Positions 49,764 to 58,596 of a stretch of 64,000 nucleotides of DNA are shown here, in pieces. Origin of the DNA: Actinoplanes sandaracinus (lineage in GTDB: Bacteria > Actinomycetota > Actinomycetes > Mycobacteriales > Micromonosporaceae); assembly GCF_030009775.1 (NCBI RefSeq), contig NZ_JASCTH010000016.1, positions 183,596 to 247,595 of the forward strand, in the 5' to 3' direction. The translations under genes were made by a program, and so were the position numbers. Numbering within the stretch: the first letter of the stretch is position 1; each line of letters starts with the position of its first letter. The notes under the pieces are model-generated. The model worked only from the letters and a program-made list of their open reading frames with translations, was not told where the DNA came from and did no database searches.

Positions 49764-50720
49764 ATGACGGAGTACGGCATCCACGCCTCACATGAGCAGA
49801 TCCCGCCCGGCGCGCTTCTGGACGCGGTCATCGCGGCCGAGCGCGCCGGTTTCGACGCCGCGATGTGTTCCGACCATTTCTCGCCATGGAGCGCCCGCCA
49901 GGGCCAGTCCGGTTTCGCTTGGTCCTGGCTGGGCGCCGCGCTGCAGGCGACGAACCTGTCGTTCGGAGTGGTGAACGCGCCCGGCCAGCGCTACCACCCG
50001 GCGATCATCGCGCAGGCGATCGGCACGCTGGGCAGCATGTACCCGGGCCGGTTCTGGGCGGCGATGGGTTCCGGCGAGTTCAGCAACGAGCACATCACCG
50101 GCGAGAAATGGCCGCGCAAGGAGGTCCGCAACGCGCGTCTCCGCGAGTCCGTCGAGGTCATCCGGGACCTGCTGGCCGGCGAGGAGGTCTCCCGGGACGG
50201 GCTGATCACCGTCGACCGGGCCCGGCTGTGGACCCGCCCGGAGACCACTCCCCCGCTGATCGGCGCGGCGGTCAGCGTCAAGACCGCCCGCTGGTGCGCG
50301 GAGTGGGCCGACGGCCTGGTCACCGTCAACGCGCCGGAACAGCACCTGCGCGAGATGATCGCCGCCTACCGGGACGCCGGCGGCCGCGGCCCGATCTGCC
50401 TGCAAGTCCACCTGAGCTGGGCGAACACCCAGCAGGAGGCCGAGGCGATCGCCCACGACCAGTGGCGTGGCAACATCTTCGTCCCGCCGGTCTGCTGGGA
50501 CCTGGCGACCGCCGAGGAGTTCGACGTCGTCTCCGAGAACGTCACCGTCGAGCAGGTGGCGAAGGTCGTCAACATCTCCCCCGACCCGGAACGGCACGTC
50601 GAGTGGCTACGAGGCTATGCCGCTCTCGGCTTCGACCGGATCTACCTGCATCACGTGGGCCAGGACCTGCTGCCGTTCGTCGAGACGTTCGGCGCGAAGG
50701 TTCTGCCCGCGCTCCGCTGA
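49764..50720 (+). CDS. F420-type luciferase-like (LLM) oxidoreductase
   Basis: 318 residues of the bacterial luciferase-like TIM-barrel family; the start YGIHASHEQIPPGALLDAV, CSDHFSPW near 38 and WSWLGAALQATNLSFGVVNAPGQRYHP in pieces near 55-78 match the F420-dependent subgroup. GSGEFSNEHITGEKWP near 95-110 is the usual substrate loop. The reaction is unknown. ATG 49764 is taken as start; a GTG six bases upstream is possible. The last 114 bases overlap, on the other strand, the end of the GGDEF gene. Confidence 0.85.
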   Translation: MTEYGIHASHEQIPPGALLDAVIAAERAGFDAAMCSDHFSPWSARQGQSGFAWSWLGAALQATNLSFGVVNAPGQRYHPAIIAQAIGTLGSMYPGRFWAAMGSGEFSNEHITGEKWPRKEVRNARLRESVEVIRDLLAGEEVSRDGLITVDRARLWTRPETTPPLIGAAVSVKTARWCAEWADGLVTVNAPEQHLREMIAAYRDAGGRGPICLQVHLSWANTQQEAEAIAHDQWRGNIFVPPVCWDLATAEEFDVVSENVTVEQVAKVVNISPDPERHVEWLRGYAALGFDRIYLHHVGQDLLPFVETFGAKVLPALR

Positions 50721-52208
50721 GACGGGGCGGCTGCGGGCGCGCTTGTCGGCGTACATCCGGGCGTCGGCGGCCGCCAGCAACTCGTCGGGGGCGACGCGAC
50801 GGCGTTCGGTCCAGTGCACCGCGCCGATGGCGGCCGTGACACCCAGGGTGTGCTCGCCCCAGACCACGGGGGTGGCGATGGACCGGCTGATGCGGTCACT
50901 GAGCGCCCGTACGGTCACGTCGTCCGCGTCGGTGCAGAAGATCAGGAACTCGTCGCCGCCGATCCGGGCGACGACGTCACCGGTCCGGACCGCCTCGGTG
51001 ATCCGGCGGGCGGTGCCGCGCAGGATCGCGTCGCCGGCCTCGTGGCCGTACTCGTCGTTGACCGGTTTGAAGCCGTTCAGGTCGCAGTAGATCAGCGCGA
51101 GGTCGCCGGGCGCCCCACCGGCGTGGGCGGCGATCGCCTTCTGCATCTCGGTGAACAGGTGCCGGCGGTTGACCAGGCCGGTCAACTCGTCGTGGGTGGC
51201 CTGATGGACGAGAGCGTGCTTGAGCCGGCCGATCCGCACCAGCACGAGCGGGATGCTCAGCACCGGGGCGATGGTCAGCAGCAGGCCGTCGGCCGGGTCG
51301 CCGAGCAGTTGCGCCAGGCCACCGCAGAGCGGGATGAGCAGCAGCGCGGCCCCGAGCCGGGCGAGCCGGAGCTGCGGCGTGGGGACGGTGAGACGGTCGA
51401 CCGGCTCGCTGAGCTGCTTGACGCTCGGGTGCAGGCCGGCCGCGCCGAGGGCGAGATAGCCGAGGGCGAAGAACAACGCCGGGAACGACGCCTGCTCCTT
51501 CGCACCGGCACCACCCATGTTGACCACGGCGGTGCCGAGGATCGTCCAGCCCAGCGAGCTGAACAGGAAACGCAGGCAGATCCGGCCGGCGCCACTGGTG
51601 CGGGACAGCCGCAACAGGGCGCCGCAGATGCCCAGCAGCACCAGAAGCTGGGTCAGCACCACGAACTCGGTGGACGTGCCGACCCCGGCGTCGAGCATGC
51701 GCGGCCGGAACAGGAACTCCCACACCGGCGCCGCGAGAGCGATGCCCCACACGGCCGCGTCGATGGTGCCGCTGGCGTCGCGCGGCGCGTGCCGGAGCAC
51801 GACCATCAGGCTGGCGGCGAGCAGGAAGACATATCCGCCGAGCATCGGCGCGACGACCACCGAGTTCGGTGGCACCCTGCCGCCGGGCAGCAACGCGTAG
51901 ATCAGCCAAGCCGCGTTGGTGATCGTGAGCAGCAACAGCGCGACGATCACCAGGAGCCACGGGCGCTGGTCCCTGACGTGGTGCACCCGCAGGCCGACCG
52001 CGATGGCCACCGCGGCGATGATGCCGGAGAGCAGCATCAGGCCCATCCGGACCTGCGTCCCGCCGCTCATGTACCCGAACGCGAAGGCGGCCGATAGGAC
52101 GGCGAGACCCACCGTCACCCGGTGCGGGGCGCGGCTCGTCGCCGGCCGGGACAGTGACTCGTCCCGGCCGGACGGGAGTTTCCCGGGCCGGCTCACAATG
52201 GTGTGCAT
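50607..52208 (-). CDS. Membrane-bound GGDEF protein (putative diguanylate cyclase)
   Basis: 533 residues: a short cytosolic N-terminus, about ten transmembrane helices (about 32-310), and one GGDEF domain (about 345-495) with DELTGLVNRRHL, LIYCDLNGFKPVNDEYGHEAG in pieces and GGDEF near 422. The inhibitory-site motif RTGD lies five residues before GGDEF, so product feedback is possible. After the ADARMYADK end of the domain there are about 38 extra residues that are not conserved and are encoded antisense to the F420-type gene. The ATG at 52208 is chosen because translation then begins shortly before the membrane part. Confidence 0.88.
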   Translation of the reverse strand: MHTIVSRPGKLPSGRDESLSRPATSRAPHRVTVGLAVLSAAFAFGYMSGGTQVRMGLMLLSGIIAAVAIAVGLRVHHVRDQRPWLLVIVALLLLTITNAAWLIYALLPGGRVPPNSVVVAPMLGGYVFLLAASLMVVLRHAPRDASGTIDAAVWGIALAAPVWEFLFRPRMLDAGVGTSTEFVVLTQLLVLLGICGALLRLSRTSGAGRICLRFLFSSLGWTILGTAVVNMGGAGAKEQASFPALFFALGYLALGAAGLHPSVKQLSEPVDRLTVPTPQLRLARLGAALLLIPLCGGLAQLLGDPADGLLLTIAPVLSIPLVLVRIGRLKHALVHQATHDELTGLVNRRHLFTEMQKAIAAHAGGAPGDLALIYCDLNGFKPVNDEYGHEAGDAILRGTARRITEAVRTGDVVARIGGDEFLIFCTDADDVTVRALSDRISRSIATPVVWGEHTLGVTAAIGAVHWTERRRVAPDELLAAADARMYADKRARSRPVSAERGQNLRAERLDERQQVLAHVMQVDPVEAESGIAS

Positions 52209-52372
52209 CGACGCCGGGCGGCCGGACCTGAGGGGTTCGCCGCCTCCACCCGCGAATCGCGCTTCGCGGGAACCGCGGCCCGCCCGGCCGTAGCTCAGGT
52301 CGGTCCTCCGGGCGCCGCGGGACGGCTGGGCTACGGCTCGCGCTGGGCTACGGCTCACCTGGTGGACGGGCT

Positions 52373-53104
52373 CTACGGGAAGGCGGCCCGGAAGAGGGTG
52401 ATCGCGGAGGCCGCCACGAGGGCGCAGAGGACGACTGTGCGAAACCGGGCCGGGTCGGTGAGCTGGGTGAACAGACGGTCGCCGGCCCACCAGCCGAGGG
52501 CGACCGCCGGGAGGCCCACCGCGGCGACGGTCAGGGAGCGGGCGGTGAACTGACCGGCCAGGGCGAAGCCGAGGAGACCGGCCGGGCCGACCACCACGAA
52601 GATCGCGGCCAGGGTGGCACGGAACTGGCGTGGCGGCAGGCCCATCGCGCTGAACGCGGCGGCCATCGGCGGGCCGTTGACGCCGGTGGCGGTGGTGAGG
52701 ATCCCGGAGAGGAAGCCCGCGGCGGCGATGGCCGCGCGGCCGGCACGCAGGCGGAGGCCGCGCCAGATGGCGAAAGCGCCGCCGAGTACGCAGACCGCGA
52801 TCAGGATCGTCAAGGTGCGGGCCGGCAGCAGGGTCAGCAGGAGCAGACCGAACGGAAGCCCGGCCAGGCCGGCGACGAGGACGGTTCGGGCGGTACGCCA
52901 GCGGACCTCGGCGTGGTCGCGGGTGACGGCCGCGGCATTGATCAGGACCGCCAGGATGGACGAGCCCACGACCGCGTCGACCGGCCCCACGACCAGGCCC
53001 AGCAGGGGGACCGCCAGCAGGGAGAAGCCGAAGCCGGTGGCGGCCTGGGCCAGGGCGGCTACGGCGAGGACACCGGCCGCTATCAAGATCGTCTGACTGT
53101 CCAC
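52373..53104 (-). CDS. TauE/SafE-family anion exporter
   Basis: 243 residues with about eight transmembrane helices and the TauE/SafE pattern of two similar halves (GVLAVAALAQAATGFGFSLL and GFLSGILTTATGVNGPPMA with conserved Gly-Pro turns). Family members export sulfite, sulfoacetate or other organic anions; the substrate is unknown. The start is GTG 53104. The GntR gene upstream ends 66 bases before it on the same strand, so read-through from that gene is possible. Confidence 0.88.
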   Translation of the reverse strand: MDSQTILIAAGVLAVAALAQAATGFGFSLLAVPLLGLVVGPVDAVVGSSILAVLINAAAVTRDHAEVRWRTARTVLVAGLAGLPFGLLLLTLLPARTLTILIAVCVLGGAFAIWRGLRLRAGRAAIAAAGFLSGILTTATGVNGPPMAAAFSAMGLPPRQFRATLAAIFVVVGPAGLLGFALAGQFTARSLTVAAVGLPAVALGWWAGDRLFTQLTDPARFRTVVLCALVAASAITLFRAAFP

Positions 53105-53170
53105 GGGGAGGACCCTAAGCGTGGGAACAGCCTCCCCCTGGCGCCGGGCGGCCGGAAATGGGACGAGAAG

Positions 53171-53824
53171 TCAGTCGAAGGCTCGTAGGTGACGGTCGCG
53201 GGCGGCCGTCAGATGGTCGAGCATCGCCGCGGCGGCGGCGGTGGGGTCGCGGTCGGCCACGGCGTTCGCGATCCGGCGATGTTCGACGAGGGTGGTGTGG
53301 TTCTCGGTGTACGAGAAGTACAGCCGGTGCAGATGCAGGTGCGCGTGGAGCCGGGTGATGGCGTCACGGAGCAGGGGGTTTCCGGCGCCGGCCGCGACCA
53401 GGTCGTGGAATCGGGCGTCGAGAGCGGTGAACAGGGCGTGCGAGCGGCGGCCGTCCTGACCGATCTCGTGGGCGGGGAACGGGACGCCGGCCTCGGCGGT
53501 GACGGCGGCGCGCGCTTCCGCGGAGGCGCGTTCGGCGGCCCAGCGGGCGGCCGAGCATTCCAGGATGATGCGCATGTCGAACATGTCGTTGAACTCGTCG
53601 CGGGTGAGCAGCGGACTGACCGTGTAGCCGGCCAGAGGGCGCTTGCGGACCAGGCCTTCGGACTCCAGCCGGGCCAGGGCCTCGCGGACCGGGGTGGGTG
53701 ACACCTGGAGTTCCCGGGCGAGGGCGTCGATGTTGAGCCGGTCCTCGGGGGCGAGCCGGTGTTCCAGGATGAGCGTCTTCAGCGATTCGTGTACGTCATC
53801 GCTGAGGATCGAGCGGCGGATCAT
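53171..53824 (-). CDS. GntR-family (FCD) regulator of the L-fucose operon
   Basis: 217 residues: a GntR winged helix at about 8-72 (DVHESLKTLILEHRLAPEDR, VSPTPVREALARLESEGLV) and an FCD ligand domain at about 85-210 whose metal-binding residues include D in RFHDLVAAGAG, H in LHLHRL and H in EHRRIANAV. FCD regulators bind sugar acids. It is divergent from the fucose operon and a perfect 28-bp palindrome sits between them, so it almost surely represses that operon until a pathway intermediate is present. The start at 53824 is the ATG that precedes MIRRSILSDDVHESL. Confidence 0.92.
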   Translation of the reverse strand: MIRRSILSDDVHESLKTLILEHRLAPEDRLNIDALARELQVSPTPVREALARLESEGLVRKRPLAGYTVSPLLTRDEFNDMFDMRIILECSAARWAAERASAEARAAVTAEAGVPFPAHEIGQDGRRSHALFTALDARFHDLVAAGAGNPLLRDAITRLHAHLHLHRLYFSYTENHTTLVEHRRIANAVADRDPTAAAAAMLDHLTAARDRHLRAFD

Positions 53825-53905
53825 CTTCCCTTCCCTGCGGACCGGGGAGCAATCCGGGCGAAGACCGCATCCGGGTTGACTATCACATCGACAACCATTA
53901 AACAG

Positions 53906-53933
53906 TTTCGTAGATCCTATAGGATCTACGAAA
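53906..53933. promoter_or_regulatory. Perfect 28-bp palindromic operator of the L-fucose operon
   Basis: Two contiguous perfect 14-bp arms, TTTCGTAGATCCTA and TAGGATCTACGAAA, with no spacer. The right end touches the AAGGA ribosome site of the first operon gene (GTG 53944). The left end is 82 bases before the GntR start. A GntR dimer bound here would block the operon. Confidence 0.9.
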
Positions 53934-53943
53934 GGACCCGCCC

Positions 53944-54918
53944 GTGGATCCGTTCGCAAGGGTGCCGCTGGGCGGCACCGACGTCACCATCACCCGGCTC
54001 GGCATGGGCCTGGCGCCGATCGGTGGGCTCTATTCAGCGGTCGGCGACCGCACCGCGATGGCCGCCGTCGACGAGGCGTGGCGCCGTGGGGTGCGGTTCT
54101 TCGACACCGCCCCGCTCTACGGCGCCGGGCTGTCCGAGAAACGGGCCGGCGCCGCGCTGAAGGGGCGGGAGGGCTTCACTCTCGCGACCAAGGTGGGCCG
54201 CCGCCTCCGGCCCCGCGGATCGGACGAGACGCCGGACATGTGGGCGGAGGACGGCGACGCGGTCCCCGTCTGGGACTTCTCCGCCGACGGCGTCTACGCC
54301 TCCCACCAGGAGAGCCTCGAACGACTGGGGCTGGACCGCGTCGACATCCTGCACCTGCACGACCCGGACCGGCATTTCGAGCAGGCCAGAGACGAAGCGT
54401 TGCCGGCTCTGGCGAGCCTGCGCGAGGCGGGCACGATCGGCGCCGTCTCGGCCGGCATGAACCAGTCGGCGATGTTGACCGCGTTCGCCCGGACCGGCCG
54501 GTTCGACTGTCTCCTGCTCGCCGGGCGCTATTCGCTGCTGGATCAGTCCGGCATGGCCGACCTGCTGCCGGAGTGCCGGAAGAGGGGCGTCTCGGTGATC
54601 GTCGGTGGCGTGTACAACTCGGGTGTCCTGGCGGCTCCGGTGCCGGGCGCGACCTACGACTACCGGCCGGCGCCGGCGAAGGTGCTGGCCCGGGCACAGG
54701 CGATGGAGCGGCTCTGCGACCGGTACGACGTACCGCTGCGCGCCGCGGCCCTGCAGTTTCCGCTCGGCCATCCCGCGGTCGTGTCGGTGCTGGTGGGGAT
54801 GCGCTCGCCGGAGGAGGCCGCGGACGCCGTCGCGATGGCGTCGGTGAAGATCCCCGGCGGTCTGTGGCGTGACCTGGCCGCGGCCTGGCTGCTCGACCCG
54901 GAGGTGCCGGTGCCGTGA
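53944..54918 (+). CDS. Aldo/keto reductase, probable L-fucose 1-dehydrogenase
   Basis: 324 residues of the aldo-keto reductase TIM barrel. Catalytic residues: D and Y in FFDTAPLYGAGLSE near 49-55, K in TLATKVGRR near 79 and H in LHLHDPD near 138. The AEDGDAVPVWDFSADGV insert is typical of D-threo-aldose/L-fucose dehydrogenases, which oxidise the sugar at C1 to a lactone with NAD(P). First gene of a five-gene operon; GTG 53944 follows AAGGA. The lactonase start overlaps its stop by four bases. Confidence 0.87.
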   Translation: MDPFARVPLGGTDVTITRLGMGLAPIGGLYSAVGDRTAMAAVDEAWRRGVRFFDTAPLYGAGLSEKRAGAALKGREGFTLATKVGRRLRPRGSDETPDMWAEDGDAVPVWDFSADGVYASHQESLERLGLDRVDILHLHDPDRHFEQARDEALPALASLREAGTIGAVSAGMNQSAMLTAFARTGRFDCLLLAGRYSLLDQSGMADLLPECRKRGVSVIVGGVYNSGVLAAPVPGATYDYRPAPAKVLARAQAMERLCDRYDVPLRAAALQFPLGHPAVVSVLVGMRSPEEAADAVAMASVKIPGGLWRDLAAAWLLDPEVPVP

Positions 54919-55742
54919 CCGTTGTCGTCGACGCCCACCACCATTTCTGGACGGCCGACTATCCGTGGCTGGCCGGCGAGGGCCTGGAGCGGATCCGGCG
55001 CGATTACACGATGGCCGATCTGCGGCCGCATCTGGAGGCGACCGGGGTCCACCGAACGGTGCTGGTGGAGGGCGGCCGCTGCGACTCCGCTGAGACGACC
55101 GCCTTCCTGGCCCTGGCGGCGGCCACGCCGGAGATCGCCGGGGTGGTCGGGTGGGCCGCGCTGTCCGATCCGGATCTCGCGGCCACCCTGGAGCGGCACC
55201 GGCGGGGGCCCGGAGGCCCGCTGCTGGCCGGCGTCCGCGATCAGGTCCAGGCCGGCCCCGACGATCTGCTCGACCAGCCGGAGGTACGGGCCGGCCTGTC
55301 CACGGTGGCGTCCGCCGGCCTGGTCAACGAGCTGGTGGTACGCGCCGGCCAGTTGCCGTCGGTGGCCCGGGCGGTGGCGGCGCTGCCGGAGGCCACGTTC
55401 GTCCTCGACCACTTGGGCAAGCCGCCGATCGCGGCCGGGCCGGTGCGGCGGTGGCGGGAGTCGATCGCGCCGGTGGCCCGCCATCCGAACGTGGTGGCGA
55501 AGTTGTCCGGCCTGGTCACGGAGGCCGGGCCGGGCTGGACGGCGGCCGGTCTGCGGCCGTACGTGGAGACCGCGTGTGAGTTGTTCGGCCCGCACCGGCT
55601 GATGTTCGGCTCAGATTGGCCGGTGTGCGAGCTGGTCGCCACATATGAGCAGGTGACGGCGGTGTTGTCGGCCATCCTGGGCGGTCGGCCCGCCGGGATC
55701 TTCGGGCGCAACGCCGCCCGTGTCTACCGATTGGAGCTCTAG
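54915..55742 (+). CDS. Amidohydrolase-family L-fuconolactonase
   Basis: 275 residues of the amidohydrolase_2 (TIM-barrel) family. The metal-binding HxH reads DAHHHFW near 6-12, a histidine lies in LDHLGKPPI near 163 and the catalytic aspartate in FGSDWPVCE near 232. Members open sugar-1,4- or 1,5-lactones to acids. From its place in the operon it should hydrolyse L-fucono-lactone to L-fuconate. The GTG start overlaps the reductase stop (GTGA), showing translational coupling. Confidence 0.87.
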   Translation: MTVVVDAHHHFWTADYPWLAGEGLERIRRDYTMADLRPHLEATGVHRTVLVEGGRCDSAETTAFLALAAATPEIAGVVGWAALSDPDLAATLERHRRGPGGPLLAGVRDQVQAGPDDLLDQPEVRAGLSTVASAGLVNELVVRAGQLPSVARAVAALPEATFVLDHLGKPPIAAGPVRRWRESIAPVARHPNVVAKLSGLVTEAGPGWTAAGLRPYVETACELFGPHRLMFGSDWPVCELVATYEQVTAVLSAILGGRPAGIFGRNAARVYRLEL

Positions 55743-56567
55743 TTGAGATACCTGCGGGTGGGCCCGTCCGGCGCCGAACGGCCGGTCCTGTACGCCGAAG
55801 GCTCGCTCTGCGACCTGTCGTCGGTGACCGATGACATCGACGGTGCGTTCCTGGCGGCCGGCGGATATCAGGGTGATCCGGCCGCGCTGCCGCCGGCGGA
55901 TGTGGACGGCGGCCGGGTCGGTCCGCCGATCGCCCGGCCGGGCGTGATCCTCTGCGTGGGCCAGAACTATGCGGCGCACGCCGCCGAGTCGGGCGCTTCG
56001 CCGCCGGCCGAGCCGATCGTCTTCTACAAGGCGCCGAACACGGTCGCCGGGCCGGAGGACGACATTCTGCTGCCACGGGGCTCGACGCGCACCGACTGGG
56101 AGGTGGAGCTGGGCGTGGTGATCGGCCGGACCGCCCGTTACCTGTCGTCTCCCGACGAGGCTCTGGCCTGCGTCGCCGGCTACGTGGTGGTGAACGACGT
56201 GTCGGAGCGGGAGTTCCAGCTGGACCGCTCGGGTGGCCAGTGGTCCAAGGGCAAGTCGTGCGAGACGTTCAACCCGCTCGGCCCGTGGCTGGTCACGCCG
56301 GACGAGGTGGAGTTCCCGCTGCGGCTGCGGTCGTGGGTGAACGGCGAGCCGCGGCAGGACTCCACAACAGCCGACATGATCTTCGATGTGGGTTTCCTGA
56401 TCTGGCACCTGTCGCAGTTCACGGTGCTGGAGCCGGGCGACCTGATCAACACGGGGACGCCGGAGGGGGTGGCGTTGTCGGGCCGGTTCCCCTATCTGAA
56501 GCCGGGCGACGTGGTGGAGACCGAGATCGAGGGGCTCGGGCGGCAGCGCAGCGGGGTGAAGGGGTGA
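55743..56567 (+). CDS. Fumarylacetoacetate-hydrolase-family diketo-acid hydrolase
   Basis: 274 residues of the FAH family: CVGQNYAAHAAE near 66-77, then EVELGVVIGRTAR near 120-132 and VAGYVVVNDVSEREFQL near 148-163, with the metal ligands E, E and D in the usual positions; INTGTPEGVALSG near 238-250 is the FAH signature end. In this operon the expected reaction is cleavage of 2,4-diketo-3-deoxy-L-fuconate to pyruvate and L-lactate. The start is TTG 55743, immediately after the lactonase stop, with GGAG seven bases upstream. The dehydratase start overlaps the stop by four bases. Confidence 0.87.
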   Translation: MRYLRVGPSGAERPVLYAEGSLCDLSSVTDDIDGAFLAAGGYQGDPAALPPADVDGGRVGPPIARPGVILCVGQNYAAHAAESGASPPAEPIVFYKAPNTVAGPEDDILLPRGSTRTDWEVELGVVIGRTARYLSSPDEALACVAGYVVVNDVSEREFQLDRSGGQWSKGKSCETFNPLGPWLVTPDEVEFPLRLRSWVNGEPRQDSTTADMIFDVGFLIWHLSQFTVLEPGDLINTGTPEGVALSGRFPYLKPGDVVETEIEGLGRQRSGVKG

Positions 56568-57859
56568 GGGTCGCCACCGTCTCGACCCATGACATCCGGT
56601 TCCCGACGTCGCGTGAGCTGGACGGCTCTGACGCGATGAATCCGGACCCGGACTATTCGGCGGCCTACGTCGTGGTGACCGCCGACGACGGCTCCGAGGG
56701 GCACGGCTTCACCTTCACCATCGGGCGCGGCAACGAGGTGTGCCGGGCCGCGCTGGACGCGCTCGCGCCGCTCGTCATCGGCGCCGACCTGTCCGACCTG
56801 GGCGGCTTCTCACGACGGCTGACACACGACTCGCAGATCCGGTGGCTGGGGCCGGAGAAGGGCGTCATGCACCTGGCGGCGGCCGCCCTGATCAACGCCG
56901 CCTGGGACCTGGCCTCCCGTACCGCCGGAAAGCCTTTGTGGGAGTTCCTGTCCGGCAAGTCACCTGATGAGATCGTCGATCTCGTCGACTGGCGCTATCT
57001 GACGGACGCGCTCACGCCGAACGCCGCCAGGGACCTCCTGACCAGCGCGTTCGCCGGACGAGCGGAACGATCGCAACACATCCGGGAGATCGGATATCCC
57101 GCCTACACGACGTCGGCGGGCTGGCTCGGTTACCCCGACGAGAAGATCGACCGGTTGGCGCGGCAAGCGGTCGCGGACGGCTTCCGGCAGATCAAACTCA
57201 AGGTCGGAGCGGATCAGACCGACGATGTACGCCGATTCGCGCGCGCCCGCGCGGCGGTGGGACCCGGCGTCCGGATCGCGATCGACGCCAACCAGCGCTG
57301 GGACGTGGCCGAGGCGATCGACTGGATGACCGTGCTGGCCCCCTACGACCCGTGGTGGATCGAGGAGCCGACCAGCCCGGACGACATCCTCGGCCACGCC
57401 GCGATCCGGCAGGGCCTGGCGAAGGCCGCACCCGACGGCGGGCCGATCCGGGTGGCGACCGGCGAGCACGCCGCCAACCGGATCATGTTCAAGCAGTTCC
57501 TCCAGGCCGGCGCGGTCGACGTCGTGCAGCTCGACGCGTGCCGAGTGGCCGGGGTCAACGAGAACATCGCGATCCTGCTGCTGGCCGCGGCGTACGGCAC
57601 GCCGGTCTGCCCGCACGCCGGCGGGGTGGGCCTGTGCGAGGCGGTGCAGCACCTGTCGTTCTTCGACTACGTGGCGGTGTCCGGCAGTCTCGACGACCGG
57701 ATCATCGAGTACGTGGACCACCTACACGAACACTTCACCGACCCGGTCGTGATCGAGCGAGGCGCCTACCGTGCCCCGACCGCGCCCGGTTTCTCCACCC
57801 GGATGCGGCCGGAGTCGCTGGTCCGGTACGCGTACCCGGAGGGGGCGGCATGGAACTGA
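56564..57859 (+). CDS. Enolase-superfamily L-fuconate dehydratase
   Basis: 431 residues, the size of L-fuconate dehydratases. Family residues: FPTSRELDGSDAMNPDPDYS near the N-terminus, the loop SRTAGKPLWEFLSGKSPDEI near 113-132, the base pair K-x-K in QIKLKVGAD near 210-216, metal ligands in IDANQRWD near 241, EEPTSPDDILGH near 267 and GEHAANR near 300, and the histidine in CPHAGG near 351. YPAYTTSAGWLGYPDEKI is also characteristic. It removes water from L-fuconate to give 2-keto-3-deoxy-L-fuconate. GTG 56564 overlaps the previous stop (GTGA); the next gene starts inside its end by 10 bases. Confidence 0.92.
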   Translation: MRVATVSTHDIRFPTSRELDGSDAMNPDPDYSAAYVVVTADDGSEGHGFTFTIGRGNEVCRAALDALAPLVIGADLSDLGGFSRRLTHDSQIRWLGPEKGVMHLAAAALINAAWDLASRTAGKPLWEFLSGKSPDEIVDLVDWRYLTDALTPNAARDLLTSAFAGRAERSQHIREIGYPAYTTSAGWLGYPDEKIDRLARQAVADGFRQIKLKVGADQTDDVRRFARARAAVGPGVRIAIDANQRWDVAEAIDWMTVLAPYDPWWIEEPTSPDDILGHAAIRQGLAKAAPDGGPIRVATGEHAANRIMFKQFLQAGAVDVVQLDACRVAGVNENIAILLLAAAYGTPVCPHAGGVGLCEAVQHLSFFDYVAVSGSLDDRIIEYVDHLHEHFTDPVVIERGAYRAPTAPGFSTRMRPESLVRYAYPEGAAWN

Positions 57860-58596
57860 CCGGATTCGTCGCGGCGATCACCGGCGGCGGCTCGGGGATC
57901 GGGGCGGCCAGCGCGCGCCGCCTGTCCCTGGCCGGCGCCAAGGTCGGCATCCTGGACATCAATGAGAGCCCCGCACTTCGAGGTGGCGAGCTCAGCGTCA
58001 AGTGCGACGTCGCTGACGGGGCCGCTCTCGACGCGGCGATGGCCGAGCTGGCCGAGGCGTACGGCGGGATCGACATCCTGATCAACAGCGCCGGGATCAG
58101 CTCGGTCGGCACGGTCGAGGACAACGACGACGCCGAGTGGGCGCGGGTGCTCGACGTGAACGTCACCGGGATCGCGCGGGCCAGCCGGGCGGCCCTGCCC
58201 TACCTGCGGCGCAGCCGGAGCCCGGTGATCGTCAACCTGTCGTCGATCGCGGCGACCGCCGGGCTGGTGCAGCGGGCCCTCTATTCGGCGTCGAAGGGCG
58301 CGGTGCACGCGCTCACCCTGGCGATGGCCGCCGACCTGGTCGGTGACGGGATCCGGGTGTGCTGTGTGGCGCCGGGAACGGTGGACACCCCGTGGGTGGG
58401 GCGGCTGCTGGCCCGTGCCGATGATCCGGAGGGCGAGAAGCGGCGCCTCGCCGCCCGGCAGCCGACCGGCCGGCTGGTCAGCGCCGACGAGGTCGCCGCG
58501 GCCATCCAGTACCTGGTGAGCCCGGCGGCCGGCGCGACCACCGGGATCTCCCTGCCGGTGGACGGTGGCATGTCGGGCCTACGGCTTCCGCGCTGA
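57850..58596 (+). CDS. Short-chain dehydrogenase, probable 2-keto-3-deoxy-L-fuconate dehydrogenase
   Basis: 248 residues of the classical SDR family: TGGGSGIG at 10-17 (NAD(P) site), NSAGISSVG near 80, catalytic serine in NLSSIAATAG near 134 and the YxxxK pair in YSASKGAVH near 147-155, VAPGTVDTPWV near 178. Its place predicts oxidation of 2-keto-3-deoxy-L-fuconate at C4 to the 2,4-diketo acid used by the FAH-type hydrolase. ATG 57850 overlaps the dehydratase gene by 10 bases. It ends the operon and converges with an unrelated gene with an 18-base overlap. Confidence 0.88.
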   Translation: MELTGFVAAITGGGSGIGAASARRLSLAGAKVGILDINESPALRGGELSVKCDVADGAALDAAMAELAEAYGGIDILINSAGISSVGTVEDNDDAEWARVLDVNVTGIARASRAALPYLRRSRSPVIVNLSSIAATAGLVQRALYSASKGAVHALTLAMAADLVGDGIRVCCVAPGTVDTPWVGRLLARADDPEGEKRRLAARQPTGRLVSADEVAAAIQYLVSPAAGATTGISLPVDGGMSGLRLPR

